From contig OZ020589.1 of the NCBI GenBank assembly GCA_963971535.1, positions 96,794,121-96,858,120 of the forward strand: DNA of 64,000 bases, given 5' to 3'. Of the stretch, positions 54,546 through 64,000 are shown one piece after another. Each line of letters opens with the position of its first letter. Position 1 is the first letter of the stretch. This stretch comes from Notolepis coatsorum (taxonomy: Eukaryota > Chordata > Actinopteri > Aulopiformes > Paralepididae). Position numbers and translations under genes: made by a program. Under the pieces are notes generated by a model. That model had not been told where the DNA came from, searched no databases, and worked only from the letters and a program-made list of their open reading frames with translations.

Positions 54546-55104
54546 ACTGATCAGTACATTAAAAGTGCTATAGATTTGTATGTAGAGTAAATGTATGTAG
54601 AGTATGTATTTTTAATAATACATCCAGAGCTTTTAGAAAGGTGCTGAATAAAGAAACTAAAAGGAATTTATCATTTAAAAAAAATGTGCAGGTCCAAAAT
54701 CAATGTTTTTTCATGTAGCGTGCATGTATCCACTCCCTACTTCCCTTTTCCTCATGTGGAATGCACCCGAGCGATAAATGAGTGAGAGGCCAGGTTACGC
54801 TATGTGCCATGTCCAACCAGAAGTGGGCAAATCGTGTTACATTGAAAACCAAGGCTGAGGCGGTTATTTCAAATAACATTCACACTCATCTCATGGATAA
54901 AACACAAAAATAACTAACTGGGTTTAACACAGAAAGAGACAATAAACCACACAATTATAACATTTGCAACACTTAACAACTATTTGACAACTGTCTGTAG
55001 GATACACACACGTCAAAAGTCGAAACTTTCAAAAGGGAGAGATAGAGAGCAGAGAAGCACTGTTTGTGTTCATTCTCGCTTATTATATAGATATAGCCAC
55101 CTGC
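54546..55104. other. unassigned sequence
   Basis: Nothing recognisable. Confidence 0.3.
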
Positions 55105-55408
55105 GCGAGCTGCTGCGCTAAAAAAGTACGACAGGGCTCTATGAAGAAAACATGACACTCCCCTGACTAAAAGTTGTTTCAAACGAAAACGGCTGGATGT
55201 CATTTTGCCAAATCAGCATGGCTGTGAGTGTGATTCTTTCTCACCTTTTACATATCTAGCTTTGGCATGGGTTGATTGTTTAGGTCGCTAGCATGGCTAA
55301 CAAATGTAAATATATTGTAGTTGTTCTGACCAGGATTACGTTCCTTTTGCACCCTTGATGCATGTGCACACCGAGTCTGACGTATACAGCGAACAGGTCA
55401 ATTGTCAG
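55105..55408 (+). repeat. interspersed repeat, unknown class, copy 2
   Basis: Partner of 16335-16640: GAAAACGGCTGGATGTCATT, AAATCAGCATGGCTG and ATACAGCGAACAGGTC in the same order. Confidence 0.75.
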
Positions 55409-55734
55409 CCAGTAATCCACATGGTTTCTTATGCTAATCAGACCTGGAAGCAGATGTGGCTGCACATTGAGGTAATCAGTGTAGCACAGCCATCCCCATA
55501 CACACACTGGGAAGAGCCTTTGTCATGACAACATCGTATCTGCTCCTGGCTTGTTACATCCTGCCAATAAACTGGTTTGTATTATTTACCATCTTTCGCT
55601 TATGTCACACAGTGCAGCAGTTGACACTGCCACACGCCACCTGTCTCTTGAACACACACACATGACACATGCACCCTGCACTGCACATACACTTTTACTA
55701 TTTTATTTTACCTTAATTTTATTTTATTTATTTA
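55409..55734. other. unassigned sequence
   Basis: CACACACATGACACATGCAC-type simple sequence; no gene. Confidence 0.3.
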
Positions 55735-56507
55735 CATTTACATTTACATTTAGTCATTTAGCTGACGCTTTTATCCAAAGCGACTTACAAGTTCTGTACG
55801 ACAAGCCATCAGGAAGGGCACAACTCTATCAGCTGAGTAACAATGTTCATCAAAGTGTTGAGTGCTACAGTGTAGGTTAGTTTATTAGGACAAGTGCATG
55901 ACAGTATGGTTAGTTAGGGTTAGATATATATATATTTTTTTTTTTTTTTTTTTTTAAATTCAGATAATGGTTGAAGAAGTGAGTCTTTAGTCGACGGCGA
56001 AAGATTGGATGTGTTTCGGCTGTCCTAACTGGGGTGGGTAGTTCATTCCACCATTGTGGGGCAAGGATTGAGAATAGGCGACTTCTCTTTGATGACCCTC
56101 CCGGAGCTTGGATAGGAGTAGGTCTGAGGCGGCCAGAAGATGCAGAGCGTAGGGGTCTTGAGGGTGTGTAGTTAGAGACCATTGACCGGAGGTAGGCGGG
56201 AGCAGTTCCCTTTGCCGCACGGTATGCTAGGTTGAGGGCCTTGAAGCGGATTCGTGCAGCAATGGGGAGCCAGTGCAGGTCCCTAAGAAGTGGGGTGACA
56301 TGGGCCGACTTCGGTAGGTTTGAGATCAGGCGGGCCGCTGCGTTCTGAATGAGTTGAAGAGGCTTAGTGGCAGTGGCCGGGAGGCCAGCGAGCAGTGCGT
56401 TGCAGTAGTCGAGGCGGGAGATGACTGTTGATTGGACGAGGAGTTGGGTGGCTTCTTTTGTCAGGAAGGGGCGGATCCTTCTGACGTTGCTCAGGAGGAA
56501 TCGGCAG

Positions 56508-56676
56508 TGTTAAGTCGCAAATAAGACAACCGTTATCTTTCATTCATGTTTATTTCACGCTCCACAGCGTAGTGGCCACAGCCTTCCTCCAGTCCAAAAC
56601 CAGTGACGCGCAACAACAGTGCCCATTCACCTTTATCCAGATTACCGTAATGGCCGCAGTAGAAGTGAACTTAACA
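56508..56676 (-). repeat. copia 3' LTR
   Basis: 169 bp, identical by eye to 61114-61282. A purine-tract unit next to it on the inner side is repeated about three times (56677-56790). Confidence 0.93.
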
Positions 56677-59600
56677 ATCTCACTCTCTTTTTTTAAACAA
56701 ATAATACAAGATCAGATCTCACTCTCTTTTTTTAAACAAATAATACAAGATCTCACTCTTTTTTTTTTTTAACAAATAATACACTGCAAGGATATTTCAA
56801 GAAAACAAAAAAAATAAACTCAGTCATCATAACCAGTTATTCAGTAATCTAGCTTCCACTGTCCATTCTTCAGTGCTTTAAGCAGCACAAGCGAAGATGC
56901 TCTCTTTTTGGTCAGACAGTTTGCCAGCTGGTCCTTCGTAGTAGACCACAGAATCCGTTGGATCCTTTTGTCCTGGATAAGTTCTTTGATTCCACTTATT
57001 TCCAGTCTCAGTCGTTTCTCAGTCACTGACTTGGTGGACTTGATAGCCTCCACAAGGGAGAAGTTGTCTGTAACACACATCACAGGTAGGGTGCGCTGTT
57101 TGACCATACCTGTAGTAAGTTCAGAGTAGAGAGAGGACAAAAATATGGCATTATCAATACCATCAGCCAGGGCTAGTGTCTCTCCTGCCAGCGTGCTCCG
57201 AACCACTCTTCTGATCCTTTTTGATTTCCAGCAGATTGGAGAGAATCGTCCTTTCTCACCCATCAGAACGATGAGATGCCCTCCTTGTGTTCCCCCATCT
57301 GGGAGGTTTCCCATGGATGCGTCGCTGAAAACAACAAGCTTCAAACAGTCCTCCTTTCCTAAGTTGTGAAACTTCAGGGTGACATGTTCTGATTGCAGTT
57401 TTCGTACTACCTTATTTGCTTCATGCATAGTTTGCACAGTAGCATGTTTTAGATTGGTTGCAAGGACACATGTATCAAACATGATATCTGGCCTACTCTG
57501 TCTAGCCACCCACAAGAGTTGTCCTATTTTTGACCTTAGGTTGTCAGTCTCACACTCTGTGAGAAGAGCATCACGGTGCAACGCTCTTGATGGGTCTATG
57601 AGAATGGGCTGAAGGTTCTTTATGTAGATCTCCTGTTGCACAAGCACTTCTCCACCTACTGTGGAGAGTTCCATCCCCACATAGCGAAAGTTGTCTTGTT
57701 CCTCACGTCCCACCTGGAAAACTGTTTTGAGGTGGGGAATGGTCGTCGTGGCAAATGTGTGTGAGCCACCCCAGATGAAATCATCCACATGACAGGCAAG
57801 AACACCAGTCACAATACAGTTTTCATCAAGCCAGTAGAATACAGCAGGATCAACTTGTGACATAGTGGCCCCTGTTTTGATCATCGTTGCTTTTACTCTG
57901 TTGTACCAGTAGAGAGAGGCATCAGCGAGTCCATAGACACACTTCTTCAGCTTCCACAGTGTGCCGTCACTTTTAGCCTCAGGAGGAGGGCGGATGTGTA
58001 TATCCCGAGACAGCTCCATTCCTTGAAGAAAAGCTGACTTTATGTCCATAGAGTTCAATGTCATTTTTCTGACACAGAACTGATATGAGTAATCTAAGGG
58101 ACTCTGATGAGCATGTAGGCGAGTCCTTCTGTAGATCTTGAGTGTTAAATTCTTCAAAACCCCTAGCCACTAGCCGTGCTTTAGGTATGATACCATCTGG
58201 GGTTTCTTTAAGCGTACACACCCATCTCGTTGACACCTGTCTTTGACCCACATTTTTCACCTCCTCAAACACCTCATTTTTCCTCCAGTTACTGATTTCA
58301 TCTTGTTTAGCCTTATCAAATGGTACACCCTCTGTTACTAATACATCATTTTCCTGCATATCAGAGCATAGTTCTACACCATCTAGTTCTACACCATCTA
58401 GTGGCTTAACCTGAAAATTGTCTACTTTAGTAAGATCAACTGACCCCATAGTACCGGTGATGTCAAAAGGTTCTAAGTACTGTAGGTTGTACCAGTTGCT
58501 GTTTTTTCCTGTAGCCTTTCCTGCTCGTCCCATCACTTTAGCTGTGTGAGAAACACCTGTTACATTATCCACAAAGCTGATTGTCTGACCGGCTTTTACC
58601 TTTATACCGGTTTTCACCTCTATGCCGGTCTGGTGATAATCGTCTTGATTTATCGCATTAGGGTTATCTATATCCTGGTTTGCTACACCTGCTGCGTCAT
58701 TATTTATGTCACCATCAGTAACGGGCATGTCCTCACTGTTACTATTCATATCATTGTCAGTAACAGGCACATTATTATCACTAACAGATACATCGACATT
58801 GCCCACAGTATTACTTTCCCCAGGGTGCACTTTTCGCAGCCTAGATTGATGAACCCTGACATATGTCCCACCATGACGTACAAAAATCACCACCCCATCT
58901 TGCCCTATCACAACCCCAGGGCCTTTCCATTCAACACAGTCTGTCCTTTTGTAGAACACTTTGTCTCCCGTTTCATACTTCTCATCTGTTGGACGAAGCT
59001 GCTTTCGAAGAGCTCGTCTGATTCTCTCTGAGCATTCTGCCTCCGTAAAAGCTTTCCTTGCTGCATGTAATGCTGTTATGTGCTTTCCCACCCATGCGCT
59101 CATTGTAGTTCCCTCCAAAGCAGGTGGCTGGTCAACAAACACAGAGGGAAGGTTCGGGTTCTGTCCAAACACCAGCTGATGTGGACTGTAGCCATGCACG
59201 TTCTGCATTGTGTTCTTTGCCATGAGTGCCCAATCAAGAGCCGTTTTCCAGTCAAGTCCTTTGTCAAGTTTTACCTTCAGTAGTATCTCTGTAAGGGATT
59301 GGTTGTGGCGTTCCAGCAAACCATTGCTCCATGGACTGTAGCCAGCAGTCGTCTTGATCTCGATGTTGAAGTTCTCCGCCATGTCTCTTATTTCCTCATT
59401 ATTGAACTCTCCACCGTTGTCAGTGAAGAGACGCTCAGGTGGACCATGGACACTGATCCAGGAATGCACAAAATTGTTCACTATCACACTTGGCTTCTTT
59501 GAGGTCACGATGCTACCTGCACTAAAGCGAGTGAAGTGATCGATAATGTGTAGGTACCACACATTTGGTTCTAGCTCATGTAGATCAACTGCCACAGTCT

Positions 59601-61113
59601 CGTTGTACCTGGAGGCCATGGGCAGACCAACAGCAGGCTTGGGCTTAGCCTTGCTGTACTTGAGACATATCTCACATTTTCCTACTATTTCCCCTAGAAT
59701 AGCAGTGCATTCATCATCCGTGTTTCCAGCATTTGTCAGCAGCTTCTTTAGCCTATCAACTGATGCATGTCCAAATTGCTTGTGAAGTTTAAGTAAAGCT
59801 TTGTGTTTTTCCACACTGGTCATATTATCTGTGATGGCCAGGACCACATTCTCATATGCTTCACTCGGGGACTCCTTATCCAGTATGTTCAGACAGTAGT
59901 GTCCAGATGAAGTCAACTCTAGAGCTACTGGTTTCTGAAACATTATAGCTGTATCGTTTTCCAGGTTCAACACAGCTCCTGCCCTCTTTAGCGAAGTTTT
60001 ACTGAGCAGTAAAGGAATGTCAGATGAGACTACCTCTGTTTCAATATAACATTTTGTTTCTCCTATCTTGGCTGGTATCTTGACCTTTTTTGTAGAATGC
60101 ACAACTCGCCCATCCCCAAACTTAAAAGGTTTGCTACTCTCTGTGCTAACCAACCTTTTGACTTGTTTCTCATTTAGTCCCCCAACATAGTTATCCAGCC
60201 ATTTTTCACCACATACAGTCCGTGTACATGCCGTATCAATGACGGCCGTTCCCAGAGCCTCAACCATGAATATTGCTGCATCTGATACCTTAGAAATAAG
60301 TGTTATATTACACTCATCTGGCTCTTCATTTTCTTCCGTCACTTTTACATATTCTTTCTTGTTTGGGCAATCTTTCACCCAGTGGAATGTGCTCTGACAA
60401 ATCCCACACTTCGTTCGTCTTCCAAATTTATCAAGCGGATTAGTGCCTGCGAATGGTCCTCTAACTTGTCCATTTTGAGATCGCGGCTGCTCCCGCCTCT
60501 GCTGCTCTCGTCTCTGATCTGTGTAAAAAGCTGCATCTTGCTTCACAGTAATGCCTCCTGCCCTTTTCTCCGTTTTTTCTCCAAATATACGTTTCAGTCC
60601 TGACTTCATATCAACAAAGGTGTGCTTACCACAGGCAGTCAACGCCAGTTGTTTGTCTTTGATGTCGAGGCCCGCTGTATCCAGTAGTTTGAATGCCAAA
60701 ACAGCGTCAGGTAGAACCATATCGAACTTCTTGATCCGGTTGTACTTCTGTTCAAAATCAACAATATAGTCCACCATAGAGACGCCGTCTCCTCGCGAAA
60801 TCTGATCAAACTCCGAATAGGCTTCGTAAGCCCGGTCCTTCTCTTCTCTCAAAAACACACTGTCAAGTTCCCGAATCAAAGTTACCATTCCATCATCCTT
60901 ATTCAGATCATCGACAGGTATTTCCAACGCAGTATCCCTCGCTCTACCCGTCAACGATAGAGCAACAGCCAACGCTTGTTTCTTCTTGGCTAAATCAGTC
61001 ACCCGACTCCACATCTCCACTTCATTCTTCCACTTCTCAAAAGACGTCTTTTCGTCCAGTCCAGGCGGCTGCCTGTAGTTATTAACGTTAGAGGCCGCCA
61101 TCCTCTGCTACCA

Positions 61114-61282
61114 TGTTAAGTCGCAAATAAGACAACCGTTATCTTTCATTCATGTTTATTTCACGCTCCACAGCGTAGTGGCCACAGCCTTCCTCCAGTC
61201 CAAAACCAGTGACGCGCAACAACAGTGCCCATTCACCTTTATCCAGATTACCGTAATGGCCGCAGTAGAAGTGAACTTAACA
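61114..61282 (-). repeat. copia 5' LTR
   Basis: 169 bp, TG/CA bounded, followed on the inner side by the tRNA primer-binding site TGGTAGCAGAGGATGG. Confidence 0.93.
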
Positions 61283-61287
61283 GGCAG

Positions 61288-62539
61288 GTTCTGGTTGTCG
61301 CTGCGATGTGAGCAGAGAAGTTCAACTGGTCGTCGAGGACAACACCAAGGTTCTTGGCGGTCGGGGACGCGGTCACAGCTGCATTCTCGACTGTGATGGA
61401 AAGGTCGGTCAGGGGGGAGGATTTGGCCGGCAGGTGGAGCAATTCTGTTTTGCTTAGGTTCAGTTTGAGGTGGTTGGTCGTCATCCAGGCGGAGATGTCG
61501 GACAGACAGGCCGAGATCCGCTCAGAGACGTGGATATCTGAGGGAGGGAAGGAGAGGAAGAGTTGAGTATCGTCGGCATAACAGTGGTAGGAGAAGCCAT
61601 GAGACGTGATAATGTTACCCAGTGATTTAGTGTAGAGGGAGAAGAGAAGGGGTCCTAAAACCGAGCCCTGGGGGACACCCGTCCGCAGGGGGCGGGTGGC
61701 CGACAGGGTCCCTCTCCATGACACTTGGTAGGACCGGTCATTGAGGTATGATGACAACCATGTCAGCGCAGAGCCAGCCACTCCCATTCGTGCGAGGGCC
61801 GCGAGGAGGATCTGGTGGTTGACTGTGTCGAAGGCTGCAGATAGATCTAGGAGAATCAGGACAGAGGAGAGGCCTTTCGCTTTTGCTAAGTGAAGTGCCT
61901 CTGTGACCGCAATGAGGGCTGTCTCTGTGGAGTGACCAGTCCTGAAGCCTGACTGATTAGGGTCTAGGAGGTCATTCTGTAAGAGATAAGCAGTAAGTTG
62001 GTTGGATACAGCACGTTCAAGTGTTTTAGAAAGGAAGGAGAGAAGAGAGACAGGACGGTAGTTCCTATGACGGTAGGGTTCAGGGATGGTTTTTTTATGA
62101 GGGGCGTGACTCTGGCTTGTTTTAGGGAGGTGGGGACCACCCCCGAGTTGAGTGAGGAGTTGATGGTTGCAGTTAGGAATGGGAGGATGTCTGGTGCTAT
62201 GGTCTGGAGGAGTGGGGAAGGTAGCCGGTCCAGCTGGCATGTAGTCGGACGGTTCGACGTTACCAGTGTCAGGGTCTCGGCTTCTGTAATGGGAGAGAAA
62301 TATGACAGAGTGAAGGATGAGGTTCTCGATTCAGCATTTGGAATGGGTGGGGGTTGGGAGAAGGAGCTGCGGATGTTCTCCACTTTTTCCTCAAAGAAGA
62401 TCGCAAAGTCTTCGGCAGAGAAAGATGAGGGAGGGGGGGGGTGGGGGGGGAGTGAGGAGGGAGGACATGGTAGCATGCAGTTTGCGAAGATTCTTGGCAG
62501 AGGCCTCGATCCTATGGTGAAAGAAAGAAGCTTTGGCAT
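61288..62539 (-). pseudogene. L2 reverse transcriptase remnant
   Basis: Two overlapping frames cover FAIFFEEKVENIRSSF and the RT palm with CYADDTQ, up to LGVVLDDQLNFSAHI, where the copia LTR begins. The rest of the coding lies beyond the copia element at 56507-55990. Confidence 0.88.
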
Positions 62540-62640
62540 TAGTAATGGTTTGAGAATGTTAACAAGAGGTTGTGATATGTGTCGATGTCAGCAGTGAGGC
62601 GTGACTTTCTATACTTCCTTTCAGCTGCTCTATCATACTA

Positions 62641-62815
62641 CTACTACTTATTGTTATTGGACACACACACACACTGCACCTTATCATGCACATACACTAC
62701 ACGCAGGACACTTGTGCACTGTTGAGTCTGAGCTCTAAACACAAGCATTTCATTACCTGCAATGCCCCCTGCATTGTTGTGTATTTGACAAATAAAAAAC
62801 TTAAACTAAGTGTTT
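62641..62815 (+). mobile_element. Rex1-like LINE 3' end
   Basis: CAAGCATTTCATTACCTGCA and TTGACAAATAAAAAACTTAA parallel the 3' end at 35240-35310. No coding part. Confidence 0.6.
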
Positions 62816-63199
62816 ATTTTTTTACAGGGCTCTCCGACACAGCGACACAGGCCAAAAGATGGTAAATACAATAAATACAAACCAGTTTATTGAAGAGAAT
62901 GGCAAGAGGTAACAAGCCAGAAGCCAAGGGCATACGTTTGGTTTCAACAGGGGGGGTGGGGGGGGGGGGGGCATTTTAAACCACAGTAAGTGTACTTGCA
63001 GCTCCTGAGGTCCTACTTCTCCACTTACCACCTTATTTTGATCAACTACCGTACTTTTCGCACTATAAGCCACAACTGAATATAAGCCGCAGCAGCTAAA
63101 TTGAATGATGTGTACATATATAAGCCGCACTGGACTATAAGCCGCAGGTGTTTTAATGTTTAATTACCATAATGTAAGGGTTCGTGCACAGAGGGGATT
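62816..63199. repeat. CCGTACTTTTCGCACTATAAGCC repeat and poly-G
   Basis: 63049-63175 holds repeated ATAAGCCGCA words beginning ACCGTACTTTTCGCACTATA, a common fish MITE end; its other terminus is not clear. A poly-G run lies at 62950-62972. Confidence 0.5.
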
Positions 63200-63412
63200 G
63201 TCGGGAAAGAGATGTCTGTTTTTATTTTTTTGTGTGATTTTTTTTTGCATTTTTACAACTTTATTGGTCACGCAGGACCGACAGAGGAGAGGGCGAACGG
63301 GAGGAGAGGTGGGGAGGACATGCGACAAATAACAACGGGAGCTGGGATCGAACCCGGGTCGGCCGCGTAGGTGCGCGAGGCACTATGGTATGCGCCACGA
63401 GGGCGCCCCGAA
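63200..63412 (-). mobile_element. tRNA-derived SINE, minus strand
   Basis: Minus strand: GGGGCGCCCTCGTGGCGCAT (box A region) and GGGTTCGATCCC (box B), then TGTCGCATGTCCTCCCC and an A-rich tail. It is a SINE head, not a functional tRNA gene. Confidence 0.8.
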
Positions 63413-63465
63413 AGATGGCTGTTTGAGAAAGCTCCCATTTATTAAAAATTTTGTTTAAACAGTAA

Positions 63466-64000
63466 CGGTAGATAGGTACTAACGATAGCTACTTAGCCAA
63501 CACTAGGTAGCTACTAACGTTAGCTCACGGAACGATAGCTACTTAGCCAACACTAGGTAGCTACTAACATTAGCTCACGGAACGATAGAGCCAACACTAG
63601 GTAGCTACTAACGTTAGCTCACGGAACGATAGAGCTAACACTAGGTAGCTACTAACGTTAGCTCACGGAACGATAGAGCCAACACTAGGTAGCTACTAAC
63701 GTTAGCTCACGGAACGATAGCTACTTAGCCAACACTAGGTAGCTACTAACGTTAGCTCACGGAAGATAGAGCCAACACTAGGTAGCTACTAACGTTAGCT
63801 CACGGAACGATAGCTACTTAGCCAACACTAGGTAGCTACTAACGTTAGCTCACGGAACAATAGAGCCAACACTAGGTAGCTACTAACGTTAGCTCACGGA
63901 ACGATAGCTACTTGGCCAACACTAGGTAGCTACTAACGTTAGCTCACGGAACGATAGAGCCAACACTAGGTAGCTACTAACGTTAGCTCACGGAACGATA
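63466..64000. repeat. minisatellite of 50-bp and 44-bp units, runs off the window
   Basis: Two unit types share CCAACACTAGGTAGCTACTA and ACGTTAGCTCACGG. The 50-bp form has ATAGCTACTTAG, the 44-bp form ATAGAG. Order: long, long, short, short, short, then long/short alternating to the end. Confidence 0.95.

Larger units (their letters stand above)
56508..61282 (-). mobile_element. Ty1/copia LTR retrotransposon, very young fossil
   Basis: 169-bp LTRs (TGTTAAG...CTTAACA) at both ends read as identical, with a 5-bp GGCAG target duplication (56503-56507, 61283-61287). A primer-binding site complementary to initiator Met tRNA follows the 5' LTR directly and a purine tract precedes the 3' LTR. The coding region, in copia order, has gag with one zinc knuckle, protease, integrase (H-C and DDE-type core), reverse transcriptase and RNase H. 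It looks nearly whole, with about one break in the coding region. Identical LTRs indicate recent insertion. It is nested in an L2 LINE. Confidence 0.93.
55735..62640 (-). mobile_element. L2-clade LINE, split by a copia element
   Basis: Minus strand: 62640-61288 encodes the RT half (YRPVSLLSFLSKTLERAVSN, LLDLSAAFDTVNHQIL, GVPQGSVLGPLLFSLYT, YHCYADDTQLFLSF). 56507-55735 gives the C-terminus (APAYLRSMVSNYTPSRPLRS, LAPQWWNELPTPVRTAE) and a 3' UTR ending in the ATGTAA repeat. The copia insertion site carries a GGCAG duplication. The 5' endonuclease half is missing; a frameshift separates the 62539 and 62240 frames. This is the longest of the L2 copies here. Confidence 0.9.

Noticed and set aside
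58546-59031. 161-residue plus-strand frame
   Set aside because: Antisense to the copia coding region.
61998-62597. 199-residue plus-strand frame
   Set aside because: Antisense to the L2 reverse transcriptase.
63330-63412. tRNA gene on the minus strand
   Set aside because: Box A and box B are present, but no full cloverleaf could be drawn and a SINE body and tail follow.
63466-64000. CRISPR-like array
   Set aside because: The units are contiguous tandem repeats without unique spacers, and the genome is eukaryotic.

Overview
The window is vertebrate, and almost certainly teleost fish, DNA. It shows spliced exons with GT/AG borders, very many short repeats, and a set of transposons typical of fish: L2, Rex1-like, L1 and Penelope retroelements, many hAT MITEs with 8-bp target duplications, TTAA- and TA-flanked MITEs, tRNA-derived SINEs and a Ty1/copia element. 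Nothing bacterial or viral-genomic is present. Most of the sequence is layered transposon debris.

One host gene can be read with confidence. It lies on the minus strand from 51820 to 16754, in five coding exons (51658-51820, 49430-49515, 46998-47139, 17641-17824, 16754-16928). Their splice phases agree and together they encode a 249-residue SOUL/heme-binding-protein (HEBP2-like) family member. Its third intron is about 29.2 kb and is filled by the mobile elements between 18 and 46 kb. A second, weaker candidate is a first coding exon on the minus strand at 9246-9351.

Layout: 0-9 kb holds hAT elements, including one with a permuted transposase fragment (2770-3891), plus LINE tails. 9-16 kb holds the candidate first exon, LINE tails, a SINE with a 249-bp tandem duplication, a TA-flanked MITE and a TTAA-flanked MITE. 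18.7-25.8 kb is a nearly full-length L1 whose ORF2 is split by a SINE. 26-28 kb is a 5'-truncated LINE interrupted by an L1 tail. 28.5-30.5 kb holds an LTR-element protease remnant, a Harbinger-like MITE, a SINE and an L2 tail. 31-35.3 kb is a four-level nest (hAT in LINE in TTAA MITE in Rex1-like LINE). 36.8-38.3 kb is a Penelope-like element with inverted arms and two hammerhead-ribozyme-like motifs. 39.6-45.9 kb is a large element with about 0.69-kb terminal inverted repeats around a broken gene of a PIN/XPG-like family. 47-50 kb has two foldback elements. 56.5-61.3 kb is a very young copia element inside an L2. The last 0.5 kb is a minisatellite running off the end.

The strongest candidate for something not well described is the 39.6-45.9 kb element: long inverted repeats, each with a CTCF-like motif, bracketing a gene family I know only as a recurrent multicopy protein and cannot assign to a transposase superfamily. 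All statements come from reading the sequence; no alignment or search was run.
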